From contig JADFXB010000001.1 of NCBI GenBank assembly GCA_015233935.1, positions 19,997 through 83,996 on the forward strand: 64,000 bases of DNA, read 5' to 3'. The translations under genes and the position numbers were made by a program. Positions 1-8,956 of this stretch are shown here, one piece after another (the stretch's first letter is position 1; each line of letters begins with the position of its first letter). The notes under the pieces were generated by a model, which was given only the letters and a program-made list of their open reading frames with translations, searched no databases and had not been told where the DNA came from. The DNA comes from Magnetococcales bacterium (GTDB lineage: Bacteria; Pseudomonadota; Magnetococcia; Magnetococcales; JADFXB01).

Positions 1-1
1 C

Positions 2-2713
2 GATGTTATGAACGATGCGGCAGGTGGTGGACAGGCCCTGGGAACCTCCCTGTTGCAGGGATATCGCCAGCCAACCGTTGACGGCACAGGCGTGGTTACT
101 CTGGGAAATGGTACTTTGTTGCAACCTGGCGAACTGTTTCCTGGCGGCGTGGCCGGTTCCATGGATGAACCATCCGCTGCTTTTGGCAGCGCGGGTGCCA
201 TGAATACCGCCACTGTCAATACCACCAGTCGGCTGGCTGGGGAGCAATCATGGCATGGGGAAGCCTATCGACTGATGATGGGGACTTCCTCCGTGCGTCC
301 CAATTTGCGCAATGACCCCATTTTTACCGTTTCAGATGGGGTATTAAGTCTTCAGGATTCAACCATTGATGGGCTGTTTTCTGGTTGTGAGCAAAATAAC
401 GGAGATTCCACCTGGTCTGTGGGCACAACCACTCATCTCCCCCGTCTTGAGACCTGTGATCGGGTGGTGAGACCACCTGGTTGCCGGGTAACCCGCAATG
501 TCCTGGCAGAACCGCCGGTATTGTCGGTGTCTGGTATTGGCACCATCACCTCCTGTGGATCCAATTGTTGGGAAATATTGGTAGGCTACCAGAGCCTTGA
601 CCAGTACACCGGTGCTTCATGCACTGAGCTGAAACATGAAACCTTCACCGTGGAGGTCAAACATCCTGAATTGATCCAGTCGGCAACAGTCACCACAATT
701 GCTGCCGACGACCAAATGATGTTGGTGATGGAGGATGTAAAAATTGCGGGCAGTGGCACCTACACCGATGCCCAAAACGTCACCTTGCCATGCAGCGGTA
801 CCAGCCCCTGGAGTACCAATCCGAATATCGATATCTCCAACGCCTTTCAAACTGCCGGGCAGCTTCGCTTTGATGTGTACGTGCTCCATGCTCCCGGTAC
901 CGGCAGGTCTGGCGGTTATGGAAAAATTCGACTATCCGCTCCAGCCTTTGTTGAAGAGAGTCTGGCGGATCAACCCTTGGGATGCTTGGGTAATCTGTCC
1001 TGGCCTCCGGTGGGAGAGGCAGAACCCTGGAATCCAACCGATTCAGAAAATGATCGTGCCTCCACAGCATGGTGGGAATGCACCGATGCGGCCAGCAGCC
1101 GGGTGATTGGTGGTGTTGAAATCACCCCGGAAGCCTATGGAAATATTCTGCAACCCCTCTTTCCTGATGCTCCAACAGCCCCACCCGCCCCCATATGTTA
1201 TGCGGCATCCCTGCGGGTGGAATCTGGTTGGGGAGTACCTGCCAGTATGGAGTGCTGGGTGGATGCTGCCGGATACACCCAATGCCCCACTGTGACACCC
1301 GATAGCGCAGACACCTGTACCACCTATCGTGATGATCCCGCTTGTGCCTACCTGGGGGAAACGTGTGTTGATGGAGCGGTTTCGCCAGTCACCGGCCAAT
1401 GTTACGCCTGGACCGTCACCTATGACTGCGGATACGACGCCGACACACGCATGGGGGGAGGAACGGATGCAGCGTATGAAGCCCGATGTGGCGCACCCGT
1501 GCGGGGAATGGGAACCGATCTGCGCCAGGGATCGGTGCCTGAATCCAACCAGAGCTTTGGGGAGTCGGCTACATGGTTATCAACCCTGAACATGATGGCC
1601 ATGGATTATGGCTGTGACGAGGGCAACGGCTGGGGATCAGGAAACGGTTGCCGGATCTTCAGCGGCAAGGCGCGAGAGTGCAAAAAGGCGGTTGCCGGGG
1701 TGGTCAATTGTTGCAAAAAACCGGATGGTATCGGAATCGGCAATTATATCACCATTCTCACCACCACCAAATCGTTGGCAGATCGCACAGGTTTGTCACA
1801 AAGGTTGGCCGCCTCGCCACTGGGGCAAGATGTGGCAGGGGCATGGACGGATTTGCAGGAGACCGCCTCCGCCACCTGGGATACGGTTACCATGCCTCTG
1901 ACCTCGGCGATTGAAGACTTGGCGTACAGGGAAGCGAGCGACATCTGTGGCTGGATTCCTGGCAGCGGTCCAGATTCCTTGTGGTATAGCGGTGACGTTT
2001 CCACCTTCACAAGAGGATTGAGCCAGGAAATGATGAACAGCGTCGGCGAGTGGATGTCCGAAGCTTTTCCAGAGACAGCACAGATGATCTTCTCGGAGAC
2101 AGGAGGTGAGTTTGCCTTCTCTGAAACCATCATGGCCGGTTATGAGCAGTTTATGAGTTTTGCCAGTCCAATTCTGACCGCCTACATGGTTTATCAGATT
2201 GCCATGCTGTTGATCAGTATTATCTGGGAGTGCGAACAATCAGAAATGGAACTGGGGGCGCAAAGGCAGATGAACCTCTGCCACTACGTTGGCTCCTACT
2301 GCAAAAGCAAATTTCTTGGTGTCTGTCTGGAAAAGAGGGAATCCTATTGCTGCTTCAACAGTCCCCTGGCCAGGATCGTCAATGAGCAGGGGTTGCGCCA
2401 GTTGGGACGCTCATGGGGAGGAGCAGAGGGACCAAACTGTTCAGGTTTTCTTCCCGGTGAAATAGGCACACTGGATTTTTCCCAAATGGACCTCTCCGAA
2501 TGGTATGCCACCCTGTCCCTGGCTGGCATGGTCCCGCCGTCGGTTGAAGATGCAGCTTCCCGGCTGTCATTGGAAAATATTACCCGCTCCACCCGGTCAA
2601 CCATGCCAGGGGGGTATCCCATGAACACACGGGAAATTCTCGATAATACAGTGATGGGACAAGGTATTAACCTGGACCAGATACATGATGCCGTCCGGGA
2701 AAGCCAACGTTGA
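2..2713 (+). CDS. traN: Conjugal transfer mating-pair stabilization protein TraN (5' end outside window)
   Basis: TraN is an outer-membrane, cysteine-rich protein of F-type type IV secretion that contacts the recipient and stabilizes the mating pair. The frame is open to the left edge and the first ATG (position 8) is not followed by a signal peptide, so the true start lies upstream and at least 901 residues are present, longer than F-plasmid TraN. Cysteines are dense throughout. The C-terminal third has a hydrophobic stretch followed by a CHYVGSYC block and a CCFNSPLARI block, which are hallmarks of the family. It overlaps nothing; the EAL gene follows 20 bp downstream in the same transcription unit. 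TraF, TraH and TraG downstream support the assignment. Confidence 0.93.
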   Translation, partial: DVMNDAAGGGQALGTSLLQGYRQPTVDGTGVVTLGNGTLLQPGELFPGGVAGSMDEPSAAFGSAGAMNTATVNTTSRLAGEQSWHGEAYRLMMGTSSVRPNLRNDPIFTVSDGVLSLQDSTIDGLFSGCEQNNGDSTWSVGTTTHLPRLETCDRVVRPPGCRVTRNVLAEPPVLSVSGIGTITSCGSNCWEILVGYQSLDQYTGASCTELKHETFTVEVKHPELIQSATVTTIAADDQMMLVMEDVKIAGSGTYTDAQNVTLPCSGTSPWSTNPNIDISNAFQTAGQLRFDVYVLHAPGTGRSGGYGKIRLSAPAFVEESLADQPLGCLGNLSWPPVGEAEPWNPTDSENDRASTAWWECTDAASSRVIGGVEITPEAYGNILQPLFPDAPTAPPAPICYAASLRVESGWGVPASMECWVDAAGYTQCPTVTPDSADTCTTYRDDPACAYLGETCVDGAVSPVTGQCYAWTVTYDCGYDADTRMGGGTDAAYEARCGAPVRGMGTDLRQGSVPESNQSFGESATWLSTLNMMAMDYGCDEGNGWGSGNGCRIFSGKARECKKAVAGVVNCCKKPDGIGIGNYITILTTTKSLADRTGLSQRLAASPLGQDVAGAWTDLQETASATWDTVTMPLTSAIEDLAYREASDICGWIPGSGPDSLWYSGDVSTFTRGLSQEMMNSVGEWMSEAFPETAQMIFSETGGEFAFSETIMAGYEQFMSFASPILTAYMVYQIAMLLISIIWECEQSEMELGAQRQMNLCHYVGSYCKSKFLGVCLEKRESYCCFNSPLARIVNEQGLRQLGRSWGGAEGPNCSGFLPGEIGTLDFSQMDLSEWYATLSLAGMVPPSVEDAASRLSLENITRSTRSTMPGGYPMNTREILDNTVMGQGINLDQIHDAVRESQR

Positions 2714-2733
2714 AGAAGAAAAAGGAGGTTGAG

Positions 2734-4170
2734 ATGATTCTGCAACTGGCACCAGGATTCAGAGCAGAGACCATGCACGGGGACACCGTCATCTATGGGG
2801 ATGGTGGGTTGGTAGTCGCCACCGTAAGAGGGGTCTCCGGGGTGCAAATGGGAACCCTACCCGGATTGCTCAGCCCGGCCCTCTTTGAGGATCGCTTTCT
2901 CCATGCCATGTGTCAGGCCCGCAGGCGGAAACAGGCGGTTGGATTGATGTTGCTGGAACTGAACCACATGGCATTAACCAGCATCACAAGCCTTGGCCTG
3001 GTCAAACAGGAGGTGTTACTGCAAGCAGTAGCCAAGGCGATTGGAATGATTCTGCGCACCACAGATAGTCTGGTCTACCTGGGCGGATGTCGTTTTGCCC
3101 TGCTTTTGCCGGATCTCCAGTGGGGAAATGAAGCCATTCATAACGCCGGTGCCATAGCCCGCAAGGTGTTCCAAACACTCAGACTTCCACTGGCTGGCCT
3201 GGATGTCATCATTTCTGCCTGTGGCGGTATTACGACCTGGCCCCAGGTGGACCTGCCCGACCACCATAACAACCAGCCAAAGGAAATCATGGGACGGGCA
3301 GAAATGGCACTGGTCCATGCCAAGCAAAAAGGCTGGAATGTCTACCAGGTTTACACCGGGGAGCGGGCAAGGTCTGATAGCCGCAAGTACCAGGTTGAAG
3401 GTGGGTTGCGAGCGGCCATGAACAGCTATTCTGGCTTTTCCCTCTACTATCAGCCCCAGGTTGAGCTGCATGGCGGACGGGTCATCGGTGCAGAGGCCCT
3501 GCTGCGTTGGCAGCACCCTGAACTGGGCATGGTCTCGCCAGTTGAATTCATCCCTGTGGCAGAAGAGTGCGGTTTGATTGCAGACATCGGAAGCTGGGTG
3601 CTGCGCCAGGCATGCCAGCAGATGGCCACCTGGCAACAAATGGGACTGCCCCCCATTCGTATCGGTGTCAACGTCTCCCCCACTCAGTTTCAACTCCACG
3701 ATATCTGCCACCTGGTCAAACAGGTATTGGATGAAACAGGCATCGACCCGACCTTCTTGGACCTGGAAATCACCGAGAGTGCCGTGACCCAGGATGTGGA
3801 AAAGGCCATCTCTACCCTGGCAAAAATTTGTGAAATGGGTGTGCGGCTTTCCATTGACGACTTTGGAACCGGGCACTCCTCCTTGAGTCAACTCACCAGA
3901 TTTCCCTTTGGCAAAATTAAAATCGATAGGGCGTTCATCAAAGGTATTTCTGATTCTGGATCGTGCAGAAATTCTGCCATCTTGCAGGGGATCATAGGAA
4001 TGGCTCACAACCTGCAACAGGAGGTCATTGCCGAAGGTGTGGAGACCAACGATCAACTCGGAGTGGTACGTGCCCTTGGGTGTAACGAGATGCAAGGATA
4101 CCTGTTCAGCCGTCCCCTACCAGCAGACGAAATGGTGGTTTTGCTCCGGGATGGACGAAAATTGGAGTGA
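2734..4170 (+). CDS. Cyclic-di-GMP phosphodiesterase with degenerate GGDEF and intact EAL domain
   Basis: The 478-residue protein has an N-terminal GGDEF-like domain (about 50-200) whose signature is replaced by GGCRF (117-121), so cyclase activity is not expected. The EAL domain (about 220-470) keeps EALLRW (254-259), the DDFGTG loop (375-380), IAEGVET (432-438) and QGYLFSRPL, so c-di-GMP hydrolysis is expected. There is no signal peptide or membrane segment, so it is probably cytosolic. The start at 2734 is chosen because AAAGGAGG lies 5 bp upstream; a longer reading from TTG 2710 would overlap traN. It sits between traN and traF, so it is likely co-transcribed with mating genes and may lower c-di-GMP during transfer (inference). 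Confidence 0.9.
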   Translation: MILQLAPGFRAETMHGDTVIYGDGGLVVATVRGVSGVQMGTLPGLLSPALFEDRFLHAMCQARRRKQAVGLMLLELNHMALTSITSLGLVKQEVLLQAVAKAIGMILRTTDSLVYLGGCRFALLLPDLQWGNEAIHNAGAIARKVFQTLRLPLAGLDVIISACGGITTWPQVDLPDHHNNQPKEIMGRAEMALVHAKQKGWNVYQVYTGERARSDSRKYQVEGGLRAAMNSYSGFSLYYQPQVELHGGRVIGAEALLRWQHPELGMVSPVEFIPVAEECGLIADIGSWVLRQACQQMATWQQMGLPPIRIGVNVSPTQFQLHDICHLVKQVLDETGIDPTFLDLEITESAVTQDVEKAISTLAKICEMGVRLSIDDFGTGHSSLSQLTRFPFGKIKIDRAFIKGISDSGSCRNSAILQGIIGMAHNLQQEVIAEGVETNDQLGVVRALGCNEMQGYLFSRPLPADEMVVLLRDGRKLE

Positions 4171-4210
4171 TTTGCCAACATATTGGAAAATAGTATTTTT
4201 TACCAATGCT

Positions 4211-4243
4211 GATGCCTATCTGGTAAAATAAAACATAGGCATC
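4211..4243 (+). terminator. Inverted repeat downstream of the EAL gene, terminator-like
   Basis: GATGCCTAT (4211-4219) and ATAGGCATC (4235-4243) form a perfect 9-bp stem with a 15-nt AT-rich loop, beginning 41 bp after the EAL stop codon. A CCCCCCTTT stretch follows rather than a clean U-run. It could be a weak terminator or a processing/regulatory hairpin before the next gene. The right arm with its C/T tail resembles the sequence at 9163-9179. Confidence 0.4.
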
Positions 4244-4326
4244 CCCCCTTTGTCTGTTATCGCCAGGATTTTTTGGCAAATGTAGGATTGGGCAACCTAA
4301 TCCTTTTGCTTTCCTGGAGATTGCCC

Positions 4327-4959
4327 ATGTCTGCCCCTGTAACACAAAGCGTACCACGTCGTTCCCCCCTTCAGTCAGACTTGTTTGACAAAGCCAGGGA
4401 AACCGGGCTGAAAAATTTTATTGGTACCGTCTTTAATACGGAGGTCACCATCAGCAGCAAAATGGTGCTTCGGTTTATCGCGGATCGATTCTATCCCCTT
4501 GGGAATGACATCTTCTATGTGCTTGTGGTGGCTCCCAATGTGCTGCGCAAGAAATTTCCACCTTCTGAAAAGCTGTTGGAGGCATTGGATGCACTAGCAG
4601 TCGAACTCAAAGGAAAGGAGGAATCTTTAACAAAGGATTTGGGGGATGGATTTAACATCCATTCTTTGGTGAGCCAGCAGATAAACGGGACGATTGGCAT
4701 CATCCATCCGAAAATTCGACAGCTATTGTCCATTTTGCTGGCTGCCGACCGGGTGCTGATTATGGTGGATGCCTTGTGGATCCATGGCGGCATTGAAGAC
4801 GAAATAAGGAATGAACTGAATAGTCAGGTACGGAATCTGCTGCATAATTTTGCTGGCGTCGTCAAAAATGCAGCGGTTGTGGCCAGACAGGTAGTGCGGG
4901 AGTCCCATCAGGTCAAGGCTCCTGATGTGGTGGAAGGATTGCAGGATGATCCTTCATGA
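4327..4959 (+). CDS. Hypothetical protein within the tra operon
   Basis: I do not recognise this 210-residue protein with confidence. It is mostly helical in appearance, with no signal peptide, no clear membrane span and no cysteine clusters. Hydrophobic patches near residues 50-65 and 140-155 suggest a soluble globular domain. Start 4327 is supported by CTGGAGA just upstream; a longer reading from TTG 4273 has no ribosome-binding site. Its stop overlaps the traF start (ATGA at 4956-4959), so the two are translationally coupled. The position suggests a role in conjugation or its control; integrative conjugative elements often carry such unnamed proteins in their tra operons. Confidence 0.7.
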   Translation: MSAPVTQSVPRRSPLQSDLFDKARETGLKNFIGTVFNTEVTISSKMVLRFIADRFYPLGNDIFYVLVVAPNVLRKKFPPSEKLLEALDALAVELKGKEESLTKDLGDGFNIHSLVSQQINGTIGIIHPKIRQLLSILLAADRVLIMVDALWIHGGIEDEIRNELNSQVRNLLHNFAGVVKNAAVVARQVVRESHQVKAPDVVEGLQDDPS

Positions 4960-5918
4960 GTCCTGCCATGAATGTGTCCATCTTCAGGTTCATGGTGCTC
5001 TTCATTCTGACCTTCTGGTTGGCCCAGCAGGCCAGCAGTGATTCTTTTTTCTCCGATCACGAGCGTGGTTGGTTTTGGTATGAATCGCCACCCGTGGAGG
5101 AAGTGCCGGAAGAAGAATTATTGCTTCCAACACCCCCCTCTCCACCGGCAGGTCAAACAGATACGGTGCCGCTCTCAGCGGCATGGTTGCGTGAGCAGTT
5201 GCCAAAATTCCGGGATATGGCCATTGACCAGCCGTCCGCAGAAAATGTTGCCGTTTATCTTGCCCTGCAAAAAGTTGCCATGGACAAATCCAATCGATTC
5301 AGCGATGCCGCACAACTGGCAGTGATGTCTGAACCCTGGTTGGATGAAAACAATACTCGCTCCATCGCCACCTTTGGGGCACTCGTCATGGATGAAACCG
5401 CCCAAGCGGGTTTGGACGAAGCCGTCAAGATGATTGCCGATAAAGTGGGTATCTGGTTTTTCTATGAGAGCACCTGCCCCTACTGCGTCTCACAGGCTGG
5501 TGTCCTCAGTGCTCTGGCCAAATCCCATGGATTGAAAGTGATGGCCATCTCCATGGATGGTTTGCCGCTACCTGGTAGTGAATTCCGCAACTTTATTCGT
5601 GATGAAGGTCACGCCCGCAAGTTGGGTGTGACAACCACGCCTACCATGATGCTTTTCCAGGCACCCAGTGAATTTGCGGTCTTATCCCAAGGATTGATGG
5701 CCGGTGATGAAATTATGCGCCGCCTTATCTGGTTGGGGCATGCCAAAGGTTGGCTCACCGACGCTCAATTTTCTCGTACCAGACCCTTCAGGAAAAACCA
5801 CGGTTTAACGGAAGTGGTTGGCCAGGTTGATCAAGTTGATTTCAACAATCCGAAAAAAATCCTGGAGTGGTTCAGGCTCCAGAACAACCTGCATAGTCAG
5901 AAACAGCCAGGGAGATGA
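4956..5918 (+). CDS. traF: TraF-like periplasmic thioredoxin-fold conjugation protein
   Basis: The 320-residue protein begins with a signal peptide (about residues 1-32, SIFRFMVLFILTFWLAQQAS). It has a proline/glutamate-rich linker and a C-terminal thioredoxin fold with the redox motif CPYC (174-177) and a cis-proline region (VTTTPTM). F-type TraF assists pilus and mating-pair assembly in the periplasm. F-plasmid TraF lacks the CXXC pair and relies on TrbB; here TraF has the active site and no trbB is seen nearby. The first ATG (4956) has AGGA upstream and is coupled to the previous stop; ATG 4968 is an alternative. The chemoreceptor gene starts 3 bp after the stop. Confidence 0.88.
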   Translation: MSPAMNVSIFRFMVLFILTFWLAQQASSDSFFSDHERGWFWYESPPVEEVPEEELLLPTPPSPPAGQTDTVPLSAAWLREQLPKFRDMAIDQPSAENVAVYLALQKVAMDKSNRFSDAAQLAVMSEPWLDENNTRSIATFGALVMDETAQAGLDEAVKMIADKVGIWFFYESTCPYCVSQAGVLSALAKSHGLKVMAISMDGLPLPGSEFRNFIRDEGHARKLGVTTTPTMMLFQAPSEFAVLSQGLMAGDEIMRRLIWLGHAKGWLTDAQFSRTRPFRKNHGLTEVVGQVDQVDFNNPKKILEWFRLQNNLHSQKQPGR

Positions 5919-5921
5919 TCC

Positions 5922-8510
5922 ATGTTTGACAGACTTGGACTGCGAAACAGTCTTTACGTATTGGTTGGCTCCCTGGTGGTTGGCATGCTGGTCCTGGGGT
6001 GGTTGGCCGTGGGAGGCTTGCAGGTGCAGCAGCAGGGTTGGAAAATGCTGACAACTGTTGGAGGTGGTATGGGGGTCTCCTTGCGAGAGGTGGAGGCCCT
6101 GGTGGTCGGTGCCAGACGCCATGAAATACAGTTTGTAAAAGGCAAGGAAAGCGATGCAGCGAATCGGGTGACAACAACCCTATCCCTGCTACGGAATCAA
6201 CTCTCCCTGTCTCTTGGTTTCACCAAGGAGATTCATGATCCTGAAGTGGTGACGCTTCTGAACCGCATGTCGGAAGCGGTCTCTGCCTATCAGCAAGCCT
6301 TCCAGCAAGTGGAAAACGCCCTGCGATTGCAAGGACTGGATCACAACTCCGGGCTTCAGGGTACCTTCAGAGGTGCCGCCCATCAGCTTGAAAAAGGGTT
6401 CTCTGGTAGCACAGGCATTCAGACCACCTATCTTACCATTCGGCGGCATGAAAAAGACTATCTGCTGCGCGGAGACCATCGTTATGTAGAGGCCCTTTTG
6501 AACGAGGTGGATCATTTGGATGGCATCCTTGCCGACAAGGATGGTGCGGAACGGAAAGAGCTGTTGAGCCGTTATCGCAAAGATTTTCTCGCCCTGGTGG
6601 CCCAGGACAAGGAGATCGCCAAGGCTACCCAGGAGATGGACAGAATCGGGCAGTTATTGGAAAAACTCATTGGCGCAACCAAACCTCTGGTGGTCACCAG
6701 GGTTGCCTCCATGGCAGAGGCGATTGATGGCCGGAGTCAGAAGATTATTCTGACGGTGCTGTCTGGGGGGATGGTGATCGTGTTCTTGTCCATTCTGTTT
6801 GCCAGGCATGTGTCCTTATGGGTTCTGGAGACGGTTGGGGCAGAACCCGCCCTTATTTTGGCCGAAGCCAGGAATATCGCCAATGGTATGTTGGACAGCG
6901 GTGCCGGGTTTCAATCAGGCATCGGCAGGGAGTTGTGTCTGGCGCGTGATGAGATGGTCTCCCTTCTGCGACACATCAGACTGGGGGCAGACACCAATGC
7001 AGCAATATTCAACGTATTGCAGGAGCAGGCCAGGGAAATGGGAAATGATAACTGGATGGCTTCGGGAATCACCCAGGAGGTTGTACAAACCAACACTGAA
7101 TTGGATCGGGATACCCAGCTTTTACAGGTAAATATTGAGGTGGTGCAGGGCATGGTAAAAGGAGTGGGACAGTACGCAGAGGAACTGGCCACCAATGCCC
7201 TATCCTTGCGAAGTGCCGTCGGTCTGGCAGGAAGTGATGTGGCCACAGTGGCTTCTGCCGCTGAAGAGATGAGTTCAAATTTGCGTGGCGTGGTGCATAG
7301 CATGTCCATGGTCAGTGAAGGGGCAACCCTGGTGAATGGGCAGGTGGGCGTCATGACCCTGCGGATGGATGCCATTCGCCAGCAATGCCAGATCGCCGCA
7401 GTGTCGGCAGCAGAAGCCCACGCCCTTGGTGGTGATGCCGGTAAAGTCATGGAGGTGTTGAGTCAGTCGGCCTTGGAAATCCAGGATGCCTCAAGGTTGA
7501 TTGAGATCATTGCCAACCAGATCAACCTGCTGGCCATCAATGCAGCCATAGAGGCGGAACGGGCCGGGGAGGCTGGATGTGGGTTCAAAGTTGTTGCGCA
7601 AGAGGTGAAGGAGTTATCCAAACGCACATCCGAAGCAACCAGGGCGATAAAAAACCGGATCGATGGGATCCAAGGCAGTGCCAAAAGTGCCGCAGATGCC
7701 CTGCGGGCCATTGCCGATGGAGTGGAAAGGGTACTGGCAGCCAATCAGGGAATTCAGGTGGCCATGGATGAACAGGCAACTGCCATGACCCAGATTGCCA
7801 GTGCTGTGGATTCGGTTGCCAGGGAGTGCCAGACCGTGAGCCGCAATACCCAGGAAATGGAAATGGCCGGGCAAGAGGTGGCCAAGTCGGCCATGAACGC
7901 CGCCAAGGGAGTGGCCGAGGCCGTTTGCCTTACCGATGCTGCGGCTGATATGGCCAATCATTTGGCAGAGGGGGCAGTCAAGGCAGATTCGCAGATGAAG
8001 GAGATGGCTCAACAGGCTTTGGGCATTTTTGCCGGTTCGGCCCAGGTTCAAAAAAGATTGCTGGACCTTTTTGCCCTCTTGCGTGGGTTGAATGCCAGCG
8101 TTGGTCAGTCGGAAAGTTTGCAGGCCATGGCTGCCGACAGCATGGAAAACTTGCTCGAAGCGGTTCAGAAATTTCAGATTGGCCTGGTTGCCATCAATGT
8201 GCGCTCTGTCAAAGAGGTACCGCTACAAATGATGCGATGGGCCACAGATGCCGCCATGGGGCGTCACACTGTTGATCCGCCGGTTGCCAATGATGGCATC
8301 CATCTTCTTGGTCCAGAGGTGGAGACCCGGTTGGGCACCATTGGAGCACTGGCAGGACAGGTGCAGGTCATGGCCAATGATTATCAGCGTTTTGACCCAG
8401 AGGGAGAGGCCCTCGCTGCCGCCAAAGGCATGGAGCATGAAATCAAAGTCTTTTTTCAGTTGGTGGATCGGGCATACATGAACGGGGTTGCTCGTGGAAA
8501 GGCAGCATAA
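5922..8510 (+). CDS. Chemoreceptor-like methyl-accepting protein with HBM-type sensor, embedded in tra operon
   Basis: The 862-residue protein has a first membrane span (about 11-32), a long helical periplasmic region of the helical bimodular (HBM) kind (about 35-285, with the conserved RRHEKDYLLRGD segment), a second span (about 288-308) and a cytoplasmic coiled-coil signalling region. The hairpin tip is recognisable near 527-580 (NLLAINAAIEAERAGEAG), slightly different from the usual AIEAARAGE tip. About 150 residues extend past the coiled coil, and no CheB/CheR tether pentapeptide is seen at the C-terminus. GGGAG precedes ATG 5922. It follows traF by 3 bp and precedes traH, an unusual place for a chemoreceptor. 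Signalling partner and ligand are unknown. Confidence 0.88.
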   Translation: MFDRLGLRNSLYVLVGSLVVGMLVLGWLAVGGLQVQQQGWKMLTTVGGGMGVSLREVEALVVGARRHEIQFVKGKESDAANRVTTTLSLLRNQLSLSLGFTKEIHDPEVVTLLNRMSEAVSAYQQAFQQVENALRLQGLDHNSGLQGTFRGAAHQLEKGFSGSTGIQTTYLTIRRHEKDYLLRGDHRYVEALLNEVDHLDGILADKDGAERKELLSRYRKDFLALVAQDKEIAKATQEMDRIGQLLEKLIGATKPLVVTRVASMAEAIDGRSQKIILTVLSGGMVIVFLSILFARHVSLWVLETVGAEPALILAEARNIANGMLDSGAGFQSGIGRELCLARDEMVSLLRHIRLGADTNAAIFNVLQEQAREMGNDNWMASGITQEVVQTNTELDRDTQLLQVNIEVVQGMVKGVGQYAEELATNALSLRSAVGLAGSDVATVASAAEEMSSNLRGVVHSMSMVSEGATLVNGQVGVMTLRMDAIRQQCQIAAVSAAEAHALGGDAGKVMEVLSQSALEIQDASRLIEIIANQINLLAINAAIEAERAGEAGCGFKVVAQEVKELSKRTSEATRAIKNRIDGIQGSAKSAADALRAIADGVERVLAANQGIQVAMDEQATAMTQIASAVDSVARECQTVSRNTQEMEMAGQEVAKSAMNAAKGVAEAVCLTDAAADMANHLAEGAVKADSQMKEMAQQALGIFAGSAQVQKRLLDLFALLRGLNASVGQSESLQAMAADSMENLLEAVQKFQIGLVAINVRSVKEVPLQMMRWATDAAMGRHTVDPPVANDGIHLLGPEVETRLGTIGALAGQVQVMANDYQRFDPEGEALAAAKGMEHEIKVFFQLVDRAYMNGVARGKAA

Positions 8511-8559
8511 GGGCAACCTGGATCGGCATGACCAAAAATTTAACCGCGTTTGCAGACCG

Positions 8560-8576
8560 TTTTGAGATATGTCCAG
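8560..8576 (+). promoter_or_regulatory. 17-bp direct repeat, copy 1 (TTTTGAGATATGTCCAG)
   Basis: Exactly the same 17 bases occur at 9176-9192, and a related form (CCCCCCTTTTATTC-TACGTCCAG) lies at 20334-20356. All copies are in non-coding DNA beside transcription-unit starts of the conjugative element, so a shared operator or promoter element is plausible. Function is inferred from location only. Confidence 0.4.
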
Positions 8577-8613
8577 CCCCTTTCGGTTCCTGTTATCCTG
8601 TGAATAGTTTTTT

Positions 8614-8737
8614 GGCTCTCTGAGCCACGGTCCTTGGACCAGCCATGTCTCCGGCCAAAAGGAGACACCAAGTGCTCCCCGTGGCACTCCATTCACGGGT
8701 TCTCACTACCCCCAAGGGGCATGATGTCCCTTGGGGG
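8614..8737 (+). other. Cluster of perfect stem-loops upstream of the first small ORF
   Basis: Within 124 bases are several hairpins: GGCTC/GAGCC (8614-8626), GGTCC/GGACC (8629-8640), GTCTCC/GGAGAC (8647-8666), AGTGC/GCACT (8671-8688) and a perfect 10-bp stem CCCCCAAGGG/CCCTTGGGGG (8709-8737, 9-nt loop). Such density suggests a structured RNA leader or a set of protein-binding sites rather than coding DNA. No known RNA family is recognised. Confidence 0.5.
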
Positions 8738-8776
8738 CATGATGCCTTCAACGTATCCGGTCACGAAGGAGACATC

Positions 8777-8917
8777 ATGGGTAACATTTTCATTCTCGTT
8801 GTTTTCATTGTTGGCGTACAAATTTTCATTCAGCGGGTTTGGGGGTGCATCCCAAGCCCGCTGCCAGCCAGGTTCACCGTTGGTAGTCGTTCGATCAGTC
8901 TTCATCCCTCCATGTGA
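8777..8917 (+). CDS. Small ORF, putative 46-residue membrane peptide
   Basis: A strong ribosome-binding site (GAAGGAGA, 8765-8772) stands 4 bp before ATG 8777. The product begins MGNIFILVVFIVGVQIFIQRVW, one hydrophobic helix, followed by a short basic/proline-containing tail. The coding DNA also contains a 13-bp near-perfect stem (8831-8863), so either the RNA structure, the peptide or both may be the functional product. It lies between the chemoreceptor and traH genes and has a similar neighbour at 8957. Confidence 0.45.
   Translation: MGNIFILVVFIVGVQIFIQRVWGCIPSPLPARFTVGSRSISLHPSM
8831..8863 (+). other. 13-bp stem-loop inside the small ORF
   Basis: CAGCGGGTTTGGG (8831-8843) pairs with CCCAAGCCCGCTG (8851-8863) with one G-U pair and a 7-nt loop. 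It is part of the hairpin array between 8.61 and 9.15 kb. Confidence 0.5.
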
Positions 8918-8936
8918 AGGGTGACCGAACGACTAC
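8883..8936 (+). other. 11-bp perfect inverted repeat spanning the end of the small ORF
   Basis: GTAGTCGTTCG (8883-8893) pairs perfectly with CGAACGACTAC (8926-8936); a smaller CTTCA/TGAAG stem is nested inside. It covers the stop codon of the first small ORF and ends 20 bp before the second one, so it could control translation of the second ORF. Confidence 0.5.
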
Positions 8937-8956
8937 GACCAACGAGGAGCCTTGCC

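Noticed and set aside
3016-4095. 359-codon minus-strand frame opposite the EAL gene
   Set aside because: It is antisense to a gene with full EAL motifs and shows no domain.
5922-8510. Chemoreceptor-like gene as part of a chemotaxis operon
   Set aside because: No che genes are nearby; it is framed by traF and traH.
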